In this document: piece by piece, positions 27,164-37,832 of the stretch
Position numbering within the stretch: the first letter of the stretch is position 1
How the letters are laid out: each line of letters opens with the position of its first letter
Assembly (NCBI GenBank): GCA_037388825.1
Contig: JARRJV010000005.1
Span: 33,001-88,810, forward strand
Length of the DNA: 55,810 nt
DNA from: Acidiferrobacteraceae bacterium
Lineage (GTDB): Bacteria > Pseudomonadota > Gammaproteobacteria > Acidiferrobacterales > JAJDNE01
Direction: 5' to 3'
The notes under the pieces: generated by a model
Told to the model about the DNA's origin: nothing
The model's input: the letters and a program-made list of their open reading frames with translations, nothing else
Database searches by the model: none
Made by a program: the position numbers and the translations under genes

Positions 27164-27547
27164 ATGAACATTGATCCGCGTTACAACGTCAAGGTGTCGG
27201 TGCGCTCCGCCTACCTGGACGAACAGTCCGACCCACAGGACAACCGCTACGTCTTTGCCTATACGGTGACGATCGAAAACGATGGTGAGGTGCCGGCCAA
27301 ACTGCTCAGTCGCCACTGGGTAATCACGGATTCGGACAACCAGATTCAGGAAGTTCGCGGTGAAGGGGTTGTTGGCGAACAGCCGCGCCTGTCTCCGGGC
27401 GAGCGTTTCGAATATACCAGCGGAACGGTAATCGGCACTCCGGTCGGGACCATGTCCGGCAGCTATCGAATGGTTGCCGATGACGGTACAACCTTCGAAG
27501 CCGAGATTCCCCGCTTCACACTGAGCATCCCGCGCACCCTGCACTAG
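27164..27547 (+). CDS. apaG: ApaG/Co2+-Mg2+ efflux-associated domain protein
   Basis: A 127-residue beta-sandwich protein of the ApaG (DUF525) family: YVFAYTVTIENDGEVPAKLLSRHWVI, then GEGVVGEQPRLSPGERFEYTSG and GSYRMV, all conserved. The exact function is unknown; it is usually linked to apaH. The ATG at 27164 follows GAAGAGGCAGCGAACC. Convergent with gyrB, its stop 18 bases from the gyrB stop. Confidence 0.95.
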   Translation: MNIDPRYNVKVSVRSAYLDEQSDPQDNRYVFAYTVTIENDGEVPAKLLSRHWVITDSDNQIQEVRGEGVVGEQPRLSPGERFEYTSGTVIGTPVGTMSGSYRMVADDGTTFEAEIPRFTLSIPRTLH

Positions 27548-27548
27548 G

Positions 27549-27565
27549 GACCGGGGGGCGCCGGT

Positions 27566-27566
<1 letters not shown>
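27549..27566. terminator. Small hairpin between apaG and gyrB
   Basis: GACCGG (27549-27554) and CCGGTC (27561-27566) form a 6-bp stem with a GC-rich loop in the convergent gap. It has no T tract, so its role as a bidirectional terminator is a guess. Confidence 0.3.
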
Positions 27567-30025
<2,459 letters not shown>

Positions 30026-30061
30026 TCAGCGGGGGAAAATTTTGCCTGGCGGAGGAGGCTT

Positions 30062-31144
30062 TCAGTCGGGAGAATCCGGCGAAACCCGGCCCTGTTCCAC
30101 GTGAAACACGCGCCGCTCGCCGGGCATCTCGAAGCCGAACTCACTCATCCCCGTGGCCGTCGTGAATACCTGAAGCGGAAGCTGGGTGAGCCGTTCCACC
30201 ACAGCCTGCCGCCGGCTCCGGTCCAGCTCCGCGGGCAGATCGTCTAACAAAAACACGCTGCCACGACCGGTCCGTTCCGCGAACAGTGCCAGTTGGGCCA
30301 GGCGCAAGATCAGCACCAGCATCTTCCACTGCCCTTGGGAAGCCTCCTGCCTGGCATCACGCTGTCGAATGTGGATTTCCAGATCGGCCCGATGGGGGCC
30401 GGAATGGGTGTGGCCCAACTCTCGATCTCTTGAACGGTCACTCTCCAGGGCCTCCGCCAGCGACTGTTCCTGGCGCCAACCCGATCGCAGACGCAATTCC
30501 AGGTCGCCCACACCAAGCAGCTCATCCACCAACGCCGTACTTCGGCGGGACAAGTCCTCTAGCATCTCTTGGCGAAAACGCTGGATTCTTTCGCCGGCCC
30601 GGGCCAGCGCCTGCTCCCACACCAGAAACTCGCCGGGCTGTCTGGCCTGTTTCAGGGCCACATTGCGCTGCCGCAAGATGCGGCGATATTCTGACCAGAT
30701 CGGGAAAAACTCCGGTTCCACGTGGAACAATGGCCAGTCGATGGCGCCTCGGCGCGCCGCCGAGTTATGAAGAAATGCGAAATGGGTATCCGGTGTCACC
30801 GCCTGAACGGGAAGGTGGTGGGCCAGTTCCGCCGACAGCTGGGCCTCTCCTCCATCAATCCTGATTTCTCGGCCGCCCCCGCTACGGCGGTAACCGAGGC
30901 GCGTCCGGGCCCCGCCCTCCTCAACGATGCCACGGACCTGGAACTCCGCAGCCTCATGCCGAATTGCCTTGTCCAGCTTGGCGGTACGAAACGACTTTCC
31001 GGAACCAAGAACGTAGATCGCCTCCAGCAGGCTGGTCTTGCCGCTCGCGTTTGGACCCACGACGATATTCAGGCGCGGATCGGGTTCCAGTGTCGTGGCT
31101 TCGAGGTTCCGAACCCCTTCACACTCGAAGCGGATCAGGGGCAT
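30062..31144 (-). CDS. recF: DNA replication and repair protein RecF
   Basis: A 360-residue SMC-like ATPase that helps load RecA at single-stranded gaps. Walker A is GPNASGKTSLLEA near residue 31, and the signature and Walker B region LLDDLPAELDRSRR is near the C-terminus. It lies 14 bases downstream of dnaN. Two parS-like sites fall inside the gene (30093-30108 and 30714-30729), without damaging it. Standard gammaproteobacterial position. Confidence 0.96.
   Translation of the reverse strand: MPLIRFECEGVRNLEATTLEPDPRLNIVVGPNASGKTSLLEAIYVLGSGKSFRTAKLDKAIRHEAAEFQVRGIVEEGGARTRLGYRRSGGGREIRIDGGEAQLSAELAHHLPVQAVTPDTHFAFLHNSAARRGAIDWPLFHVEPEFFPIWSEYRRILRQRNVALKQARQPGEFLVWEQALARAGERIQRFRQEMLEDLSRRSTALVDELLGVGDLELRLRSGWRQEQSLAEALESDRSRDRELGHTHSGPHRADLEIHIRQRDARQEASQGQWKMLVLILRLAQLALFAERTGRGSVFLLDDLPAELDRSRRQAVVERLTQLPLQVFTTATGMSEFGFEMPGERRVFHVEQGRVSPDSPD
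30093..30108. other. parS-like centromere site (exact consensus) near the 3' end of recF
   Basis: TGTTCCACGTGAAACA matches the parS consensus known for chromosomal ParB proteins exactly. It lies within the last codons of recF, 3.5 kb from dnaA and about 15.8 kb from parA-parB in this window. ParB would nucleate here to spread and position the origin region. Confidence 0.75.
30714..30729. other. Second parS-like site inside recF
   Basis: GGTTCCACGTGGAACA matches the 16-base consensus TGTTNCACGTGNAACA at all but the first base, and its inner 14 bases are perfectly palindromic. It is 606 bases downstream (in window coordinates) of the first site. Two sites in one gene are consistent with a parS cluster near the origin. 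Confidence 0.6.
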
Positions 31145-31158
31145 AGGTGGTCCACAGC

Positions 31159-32259
31159 TTAAAGACGCATAGGCATGATCACATACAGCGAGCTACTGTC
31201 CGCCGGGGAAACCAGGGTGCAACTGCTGTTTGAGTCACTCAGACCCAGTTTTACCTGATCCGAGTCCAGGGTGTTCATGGCCTCGATCAGGTATGTGACG
31301 TTGAATCCGATCTCCAGGGCTTCGCCGCTGTAATCCACGGTCAGCTCCTCTTCCGCCTCCTCCTGCTCCGGATTATGGGCCGTGACCTTCAAGGACTTGT
31401 CCCCAAGCGTCAGACGCACGCCGCGATATTTTTCATTGGACAAAATGGCGGCCCGACTCAGGGCATCACGCAATTCTTGCCGGTCCGCGAGAATTTCCTT
31501 GGTCTGGTTTTGGGGTATGACCTTCGTATAGTCCGGAAACCGGCCGTCAATCAGCTTCGATGTAAAGGTCAGATCCGGAAGGGCTACGCGAATATGGTTC
31601 GTACCCAGCTGAATCCTGACCGGGGTATCGCTGTCGTCCAGGAAGCGAGTCAACTCCAACACCCCCTTGCGCGGCACAATGACCTGCCGGGTTTCAGACC
31701 CGTCCGTATCCAGGTCCAGTTCTTTCATTGCCATGCGGTGACCATCCGTTGCCACGGCACGCAACTTCCCTTTTTCCAATTCCAGTAACAGGCCATTGAG
31801 GTAGTAGCGAACATCCTGATGTGCCATACAAAACTGCGTGGCTTCCAGCATGTCCTTCAGCACCCCTTGGGCAATATCCATCTCCTCGGTCCATTCGCTG
31901 GGCTCGATACCCGGAAAGTCGGCCGATGGCATGGTTGTCAGCGTGAATCGGCTTCGGCCGGATGACACAATTGCCTTCTCGCCCTTCAAACTGATCTTTA
32001 TTGGCGCTTCAGCCGGCAGACTGCGGCAAATGTCCAAGAGCTTTCGAGCCGGCATCGTCAGCTCGCCAGCCGTACCCTTGGCCTCGCTGGTAGCCGCCAG
32101 AACCTCGACTTCGAGATCAGTACCCACCAGTGTCATCCGATTTCCATCAAAACGAATCAGCGCGTAGGCCAGGATTGGCAGGGTCTGACGTCGCTCAACA
32201 ACCCCTGCCACCTGTGCCAGAGGTTTCATTAGCGCGTCACGTGAGATGCTTATCTCCAT
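31159..32259 (-). CDS. dnaN: DNA polymerase III beta sliding clamp
   Basis: A 366-residue protein of three clamp domains that tethers polymerase III to DNA. Starts MEISISRDALMKPLAQVAGV and ends with the hydrophobic SSLYVIMPMRL, the conserved peptide-binding pocket end. Two adjacent ATG codons are possible (32262 and 32259); the second was chosen because AGGTG lies closer to the ideal distance from it. Separated from dnaA by the candidate oriC, 271 bases, so it likely has a promoter there. Confidence 0.97.
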   Translation of the reverse strand: MEISISRDALMKPLAQVAGVVERRQTLPILAYALIRFDGNRMTLVGTDLEVEVLAATSEAKGTAGELTMPARKLLDICRSLPAEAPIKISLKGEKAIVSSGRSRFTLTTMPSADFPGIEPSEWTEEMDIAQGVLKDMLEATQFCMAHQDVRYYLNGLLLELEKGKLRAVATDGHRMAMKELDLDTDGSETRQVIVPRKGVLELTRFLDDSDTPVRIQLGTNHIRVALPDLTFTSKLIDGRFPDYTKVIPQNQTKEILADRQELRDALSRAAILSNEKYRGVRLTLGDKSLKVTAHNPEQEEAEEELTVDYSGEALEIGFNVTYLIEAMNTLDSDQVKLGLSDSNSSCTLVSPADSSSLYVIMPMRL

Positions 32260-32530
32260 CATTCACCTGTATCGGTCTTGTTTGTTTGCGTGAGTGTGTA
32301 GAGCAGTCCAATCAAAAATAGAATAGAAATATATTTTAGTTTGTTGTTGTGACTATAAGGGTTGCGGCCCGCTGTGTATAAGCCTGTTTTATTGTTTATA
32401 TTCAATGTGTTACGTTACAGACAAGTCTGTCCATAGTCCTGTGCCCAGGTTGGGAAACGACTGCAGTGGAATGTGGATAGATTCTCCAGGCCTTGTTCCG
32501 CTGGTTCTTATACACAATCGACGCACAGGA
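32260..32530. other. Candidate replication origin oriC, dnaA-dnaN gap
   Basis: DnaA boxes with the TTATNCACA form: 32508-32516 (+ strand, TTATACACA) and 32373-32381 (- strand, TTATACACA) match exactly, and 32472-32480 (- strand, CTATCCACA) has one mismatch. An AT-rich tract (about 32311-32350, CAATCAAAAATAGAATAG and following) lies beside them and could be the unwinding element. There is no other gene-like content in this gap. Confidence 0.6.
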
Positions 32531-33880
32531 TCACGTCGTCAGGATGCGCATCAGGTTGTTGTAGTCTTCTTTCGTACGTGTGTCCGCGGCGAGCAGTTCC
32601 TCGATCTTTCGTTTGGCATGCAACACCGTGGTGTGGTCGCGACCGCCAAAAGCATCACCGATCTCCGGCAAACTGTGGTTGGTCAGTTCCTTTGAAAGGG
32701 TCATTGCCATCTGTCTTGGGCGGGCCACCTGCCGGGCCCGGCTCTTCGAATGAAGATCGGCAACCCGGATCTTGTAGTATTCCGCAACGGTTTTCTGGAT
32801 GTTATTGATCGTAATCAGCCGGTCCTGAAAGGCGAGGAGATCCTTTAGCCCCTCGGTCGCGAGATCCATATCGATTGGCCTGCCCGTGAAGTAGGAGCTT
32901 GCCATGACGCGCCGCAGGGCTCCCTCGAGCTCACGAACGTTGGACCGTACGCGCTTGGCCATGAAAAAGGCCACGTCTTCCGGCAGGTCGATGCCTTCAC
33001 TGGTGGCTTTCTTGATCAGAATCGCCACTCGGGTTTCAAGTTCCGGTGGCTCAATGGAGACCACCAGGCCGGAACCGAATCGGGATATCAATCGCTCCTC
33101 GATGCCTTCCAGTTCCTTGGGGAACCGGTCGGCCGTGATAATGACCTGGCGCTGTCCTTCCAGCAGGGCGTTAAATGTGTGAAAAAACTCTTCCTGGGAG
33201 CGCTCCTTGCCAACAAAAAACTGGATATCGTCAATCAACAGGGCATCCAGGGAGCGATAGAATTTCTTGAAGTTATTGATGGCGTTGTGCTGCAAGGCCT
33301 TGACCATGTCGGCAACAAAGCGCTCTGAATGAGCATAGGCCACCTCGGCCCCGGGACTGTGGGTCATCATCAGATTTCCCGCAGCCTGCATCAGGTGGGT
33401 CTTGCCCAGTCCCACCCCACCGTAGATAAACAAGGGGTTGTACGCACCGCCCGGGTTTTCCCCGACCTGGCGCGCGGCGGCGCGGGCCAGCTGGTTGGAT
33501 TTGCCCTCCACGTGGGTCTCGAACGTGAAGGTGTTGTTCAGGCGCATCAGTGAGGACGGCTGCTTGGTGGCGACACGGGCTGGTTGGCCGCTCCCGGCGC
33601 CCTTGCGCACATCGCTCGCCCGCCGGTTGGCCTGGCGGCTCCCCACGTCGATGGTGACACTGACGCTGCGCTCCTTGCTGTGTTGCGCCACGAGTTCCAC
33701 GATCCGGTCCAGGAAGCGGTCCCGCACCCAATCCATGACGAAGCGGTTAGGCGCCAGCAGGCGCAGGCCATTTTTGTCCTGTTCCGCCTGCAAGGGCCGA
33801 ATCCACGTATTGAAAAGCTGGGCGGAGAGCTCCGATTCCAGCGATTCGACGCATTTATTCCAGATCTGGGGCTGGCTCAC
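32531..33880 (-). CDS. dnaA: Chromosomal replication initiator DnaA
   Basis: A 449-residue AAA+ initiator. Domain I is at the N-terminus ([22 protein letters not shown]), Walker A is [13 protein letters not shown], Walker [10 protein letters not shown], and the domain IV signature for box recognition [17 protein letters not shown] is near the C-terminus. It binds DnaA boxes and opens the origin. Flanked by candidate boxes on both sides, so it is probably autoregulated. Intact and of typical length. Confidence 0.98.
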   Translation of the reverse strand: MSQPQIWNKCVESLESELSAQLFNTWIRPLQAEQDKNGLRLLAPNRFVMDWVRDRFLDRIVELVAQHSKERSVSVTIDVGSRQANRRASDVRKGAGSGQPARVATKQPSSLMRLNNTFTFETHVEGKSNQLARAAARQVGENPGGAYNPLFIYGGVGLGKTHLMQAAGNLMMTHSPGAEVAYAHSERFVADMVKALQHNAINNFKKFYRSLDALLIDDIQFFVGKERSQEEFFHTFNALLEGQRQVIITADRFPKELEGIEERLISRFGSGLVVSIEPPELETRVAILIKKATSEGIDLPEDVAFFMAKRVRSNVRELEGALRRVMASSYFTGRPIDMDLATEGLKDLLAFQDRLITINNIQKTVAEYYKIRVADLHSKSRARQVARPRQMAMTLSKELTNHSLPEIGDAFGGRDHTTVLHAKRKIEELLAADTRTKEDYNNLMRILTT

Positions 33881-33934
33881 CGGACACGAATCCCGCGGTG
33901 AAAAGAAGCGAGAGTCTAACCAAGCCTCAGAAAG

Positions 33935-33943
33935 TTATCCACA
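33935..33943 (+). promoter_or_regulatory. DnaA box between dnaA and rpmH
   Basis: TTATCCACA, a perfect DnaA box, on the + strand 55 bases upstream of the dnaA start. It may bind DnaA for autoregulation or add to origin function. Nothing else in the dnaA-rpmH gap looks like a gene. Confidence 0.7.
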
Positions 33944-33977
33944 GTTGATGTGGCCGTGCTGTAGGGCCGCGATTCTA

Positions 33978-34007
33978 TTGACAATCCGCGTTTGAACGCA
34001 GTATCGT
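33978..34007 (+). promoter_or_regulatory. Probable sigma70 promoter of rpmH
   Basis: TTGACA (33978-33983), an 18-base spacer and TATCGT (34002-34007). The -35 is perfect and the -10 moderate. It would start transcription about 50 bases before the rpmH ATG and drive rpmH-rnpA-yidD-yidC. Confidence 0.6.
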
Positions 34008-34065
34008 GCCGCCCTTTTCCGCGGGCGCAAAGCGCATGGTGCCCGTACTGAACGGGGAACAGACC

Positions 34066-34200
34066 ATGAAGAGAACCTTTCAGCCCAGTGAGGTAAAAAG
34101 AAAGCGCAACCACGGTTTCCGTGCCCGGATGCGCACCGCCGGCGGGCGGGCCGTAATTCGCGCTCGCCGTGCCAAGGGCCGCGCTCGCCTGAGTGCCTGA
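34066..34200 (+). CDS. rpmH: 50S ribosomal protein L34
   Basis: A 44-residue basic protein, [20 protein letters not shown] followed by [11 protein letters not shown] and a KGRARLSA end, the L34 consensus throughout. It binds the large ribosomal subunit. The ATG at 34066 is near AACGGGGAACAGACC, and rnpA begins 5 bases after the stop, as in other bacteria. Confidence 0.97.
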   Translation: MKRTFQPSEVKRKRNHGFRARMRTAGGRAVIRARRAKGRARLSA

Positions 34201-34205
34201 ATATC

Positions 34206-34565
34206 GTGGCCCGTTTCGGGCTGCCTCGGTCGCGTCGCCTGCTAAGCCGGCGTGACTTCGACAAGGTCTTCAGGCGGCGTTGCAGTTGCGAAGATCGTCG
34301 CTTTGCTGTTTACGCGCGACCCAATCGCGGGACAGGACCGCGCCTCGGGATCGTGGTTTCACGCCGGGTCTCCGGCCGGGCGGTGGACCGAAACCGGATC
34401 AAACGGATCATCCGCGAGGCATTTCGCCACAACCAGGAATGGTTGGAGGCAAATGACATCGTCGTCGTCGCGCGACCACACGCCGCTACCGTCTCGGGGC
34501 GCAACCTGGAAGAAGCCCTGACGGCTCTTTGGAAGCAGTTGGTTTCAAAATGCAAAAAGTCCTGA
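34206..34565 (+). CDS. rnpA: Ribonuclease P protein component
   Basis: A 119-residue basic protein that binds the RNase P RNA and helps cleave the 5' leader of pre-tRNAs. It starts with GTG at 34206. The RNR-like signature is [15 protein letters not shown], with [15 protein letters not shown] before it. It overlaps the start of yidD by 16 bases. Confidence 0.95.
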   Translation: MARFGLPRSRRLLSRRDFDKVFRRRCSCEDRRFAVYARPNRGTGPRLGIVVSRRVSGRAVDRNRIKRIIREAFRHNQEWLEANDIVVVARPHAATVSGRNLEEALTALWKQLVSKCKKS

Positions 34566-34789
34566 TTTTCCTGCTGCGACTGTACCAGCTTGGGATCAGC
34601 CCGCTGCTGGGCCCCCGCTGTCGTTTCTATCCGAGCTGTTCCGCGTACGCCATGGAGGCCGTGCAGGAGCACGGGGCCGCCCATGGCAGTTGGTTGGCCC
34701 TGCGGCGCGTCTGCAAGTGTCACCCCCTGCATCCCGGCGGCTACGATCCCGTTCCGCCCTCGAGCCACGGTGAGACCTCGCGTGGATAA
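34550..34789 (+). CDS. yidD: Membrane protein insertion efficiency factor YidD
   Basis: A 79-residue protein with the YidD core [26 protein letters not shown] and the [13 protein letters not shown] end, cysteines conserved. It supports YidC-mediated membrane insertion. The ATG at 34550 (MQKVLIFLL) was chosen because it begins the conserved hydrophobic start; seven more residues are possible from 34529. It overlaps both rnpA and yidC. Confidence 0.93.
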   Translation: MQKVLIFLLRLYQLGISPLLGPRCRFYPSCSAYAMEAVQEHGAAHGSWLALRRVCKCHPLHPGGYDPVPPSSHGETSRG

Positions 34790-36437
34790 CAACCGTCTGT
34801 TCCTGTATGTCGCACTGGTCCTGGTCCTGTTTCTGATCTGGGACGCCTGGCAGAAAGACCACCGCCCCGTGCCTCAGCCGACGGCACAAACGGCCCCCGC
34901 CAAAGATACCGAGGCCGCTGCCCCGTCGGCGCCTGCCGCGCCCGGCGGATCAACCCCCTCGGCCGCGCCCGCGAGCCATGCCCCCGCGCAAACCGCCGAA
35001 CTGCCCAGCAAGACCCGGATCCACGTCGTCACCGATCTGCTGGATGTGGATATCGACACCTACGGTGGCGACCTGCGCAAGGTCGGTCTGCGGAAATATC
35101 CGGCCACACTGAAAGACAAGAACGTGCCGTTCGATCTGTTGAGCGATGATCCGGCCAATCTGTATGTCGCCCAGTCGGGCCTGATCGGTCGCGGCAAGGA
35201 CTATCCCTACCATCGGACGGTCTACCGCGCGAGCAAGACCCGGTACGAGCTCGCCAATGGACAGAACCAGCTGAACGTGGATCTGAGTTGGCGTTCGCCC
35301 GAGGGCGTGAGCTACGTGAAGCGATACGTCTTCCATCGCAACAGCTATGTCGTGCGGGTCGAGTACAGGGTCAGCAACCACAGCCGCAAGAACTGGGAAG
35401 GCTACTTCTACGGTCAGTTGCTGCGCACTGCCCCGGAACAGCATCATGGGCTGTTCTCCCTGCCGATCTATATTGGTGGCGTCATCTACACCCCCGAAGA
35501 TCAGTACGAAAAGATCAGTTTCGCGGACATGAAGAAGCATGAGCTGCGCCGGGACGTCACCGGGGGCTGGGCGGCGATGCTGCAGCACTACTTCGTCGGG
35601 TCCTGGATGCCGGAGTCCGAGAAGGCCAAGGGCCAGCTGTATACCAACAGCGCCGGCGAGAATCGCTTTATTATTGGTTACAAGTACACCACCCCGCTTG
35701 TGCTTGCTCCCGGCAAGACCGGTAGCACGGGCATGGATCTCTATACCGGCCCAACGGAACACGCTCGTCTGGCCAAGCTGGCCACGGGTATGGACCGGAC
35801 AGTCGATTTTGGGCGTCTGACCTTCATCGCCTCGCCCCTGTTCCAGCTTTTGAAGTTCATCCACGGCCTGGTGGGCAACTGGGGCTGGGCCATCATCGCG
35901 CTGACGGTGTTGATCAAGGCGGCGTTCTTCCCGCTGAACAATGCCCAATTCAAGTCCATGGCGAAGATGAAGAAGATCGCGCCGCGACTGAAGGAACTGA
36001 AGGAGCGGCTCGGCGGCGACAAGGAACGCTACAACCGCGAAATGATGGAGCTGTACAAGCGCGAGAAGATCAATCCCATGGCCGGTTGTCTTCCGATCGT
36101 GATTCAGATCCCGGTCTTTATCGCCCTCTACTGGGTGTTGCTGGGTTCGGTGGAGATGCGGCAGGCGCCGTTCATGTTCTGGATCCATGATCTGTCGGCG
36201 CGTGACCCCTATTTCGTTTTGCCTGTCCTCATGGGTGCAAGCATGTTCTTCTCCATGATGATGAACCCGGCCAGCGACCCCATGCAGCGCCGCATCTTCA
36301 TGGCGATGCCCATCGTTTTCACTGGCTTCTTCCTGTTCTTCCCTGCAGGCCTGGTGTTGTACTGGCTGGTGAACAACCTGCTGCAGGCCGGCCAGCAGTG
36401 GTTGATCATGCGCTCCATGGACTCAGGAAAGACCTGA
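34782..36437 (+). CDS. yidC: Membrane protein insertase YidC
   Basis: A 551-residue inner-membrane insertase. One N-terminal membrane segment ([20 protein letters not shown]) is followed by an Ala/Pro-rich linker, a periplasmic beta domain (about residues 70-350) and the C-terminal conserved membrane core with hydrophobic segments at about 360-380, 420-450 and 470-530. I chose the GTG at 34782 ([10 protein letters not shown]), which overlaps the end of yidD by 8 bases and begins at the conserved N-terminus. It inserts Sec-dependent and independent membrane proteins, including ATP synthase subunit c. Confidence 0.95.
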   Translation: MDNNRLFLYVALVLVLFLIWDAWQKDHRPVPQPTAQTAPAKDTEAAAPSAPAAPGGSTPSAAPASHAPAQTAELPSKTRIHVVTDLLDVDIDTYGGDLRKVGLRKYPATLKDKNVPFDLLSDDPANLYVAQSGLIGRGKDYPYHRTVYRASKTRYELANGQNQLNVDLSWRSPEGVSYVKRYVFHRNSYVVRVEYRVSNHSRKNWEGYFYGQLLRTAPEQHHGLFSLPIYIGGVIYTPEDQYEKISFADMKKHELRRDVTGGWAAMLQHYFVGSWMPESEKAKGQLYTNSAGENRFIIGYKYTTPLVLAPGKTGSTGMDLYTGPTEHARLAKLATGMDRTVDFGRLTFIASPLFQLLKFIHGLVGNWGWAIIALTVLIKAAFFPLNNAQFKSMAKMKKIAPRLKELKERLGGDKERYNREMMELYKREKINPMAGCLPIVIQIPVFIALYWVLLGSVEMRQAPFMFWIHDLSARDPYFVLPVLMGASMFFSMMMNPASDPMQRRIFMAMPIVFTGFFLFFPAGLVLYWLVNNLLQAGQQWLIMRSMDSGKT

Positions 36438-36462
36438 TCCCGCGCGGGCGTGCCCCTGGGCC

Positions 36463-37824
36463 ATGAGCTCTGAAGCAACTCACGATACGATCGCTGCCGT
36501 TGCCACCCCCGCCGGGCGTGGCGGCATTGGCGTGATTCGCATTAGCGGTCCCGGCACTCGCCAGATTGCCCTGGGGCTACTCGGTTCACTGCCCACTCCG
36601 CGCGAGGCCTGCCTGTCCTCGTTCCGGGACGAGGATGGAACGGTACTGGACCAGGGTATCGCTTTATTCTTCCCTGCTCCCCGCTCCTTCACCGGTGAAG
36701 ACGTCCTGGAGCTCCACGGCCACGGCGGCCCCGTGGTCCTCGATCTCCTGTTGAACCGCTCACTGCGCCTGGGTGCTCGCGCCGCCCGGCCGGGCGAATT
36801 CTCCGAGCGAGCGTTTCTCAACGGGAAGCTGGACCTGGCCCAGGCCGAGGCCGTGGCGGATCTCATCGATAGCGGCAGCGAGGCCGCGGCCCGGTCTGCA
36901 TTGCGCACGCTGCAGGGCGCGTTTTCCCGCGAGGTCCACGGCCTGGTGGAAGCTATAACGGGCGTGCGTACCGAGCTGGAGGCCGCCATCGATTTTTCCG
37001 ACGAAGACATCGAGCTCCCGACGGCGCAACGGCTTGGCGATGAACTCACCAGCATCGATCGTCAGATTGCGGATTTGCTGGCCAACGCGAACCAGGGGCG
37101 CGTGCTGCGTGAAGGTATACAGATTGTTATCGCCGGCCGGCCGAATGCCGGCAAGTCCAGTCTGCTCAACGCCCTGGCCGGGGAGGATAGCGCCATCATC
37201 GGCGAGACCCCGGGCACGACCCGGGACGTGATTCGTGAACACATCCAGATCGATGGCATGCCGGTGCACGTACTGGACACCGCCGGACTGCGCGAAACCG
37301 AGGAGGCGGTCGAATCGGAAGGTGTGCGCCGGGCGCATGCGGCCATGGCCCAGGCAGACCGCATCCTGCTGGTCGTTGATGACAGCGAGGGCGTGGACGA
37401 GGAGGAGATTGCTTCCATCCTGTCCGAGTTGCCGGACGGCGTGGAGCGCACCGTCGTGCGCAACAAGATTGACGTTCGCGACGGCGCGCCACAACATATT
37501 GATACGCGCTGCTACAAGGAGGTGGCGCTATCCGCGCGAACCGGCGCCGGCCTCGACCTCCTTCGCGAACACCTGAAACAACAGGCCGGATATCAGGGCA
37601 ACACCGAAGGCAGATACCTGGCCCGTCGTCGACACCTGGCCGCCATCGAGCGCGCGCGCGGTCATGTCGCCGATGCGCGCGAGCGGCTGCAGCAGGGTGA
37701 GGCGCTGGAACTGCCTGCAGAAGATCTTCGTCAGGCACAGCTGGCGCTGGGCGAGATCACGGGCGAAGTCAGCAGCGACGAGCTCCTGGGGCACATCTTC
37801 GCCGGTTTTTGTATCGGCAAATAG
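36463..37824 (+). CDS. mnmE: tRNA uridine modification GTPase MnmE
   Basis: A 453-residue GTPase that with MnmG builds the cmnm5 or nm5 group at U34 of certain tRNAs. An N-terminal tetrahydrofolate-binding domain (TIAAVATPAGRGGIGVIRISGP) precedes a G domain with GRPNAGKSSLLNALAGEDSA and DTAGLRE, and the C-terminal CIGK with the catalytic cysteine is intact. It follows yidC by 25 bases. Its partner mnmG lies 4.7 kb away, separated by a TgpA-type module. Confidence 0.97.
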   Translation: MSSEATHDTIAAVATPAGRGGIGVIRISGPGTRQIALGLLGSLPTPREACLSSFRDEDGTVLDQGIALFFPAPRSFTGEDVLELHGHGGPVVLDLLLNRSLRLGARAARPGEFSERAFLNGKLDLAQAEAVADLIDSGSEAAARSALRTLQGAFSREVHGLVEAITGVRTELEAAIDFSDEDIELPTAQRLGDELTSIDRQIADLLANANQGRVLREGIQIVIAGRPNAGKSSLLNALAGEDSAIIGETPGTTRDVIREHIQIDGMPVHVLDTAGLRETEEAVESEGVRRAHAAMAQADRILLVVDDSEGVDEEEIASILSELPDGVERTVVRNKIDVRDGAPQHIDTRCYKEVALSARTGAGLDLLREHLKQQAGYQGNTEGRYLARRRHLAAIERARGHVADARERLQQGEALELPAEDLRQAQLALGEITGEVSSDELLGHIFAGFCIGK

Positions 37825-37832
37825 TGCCGGCC

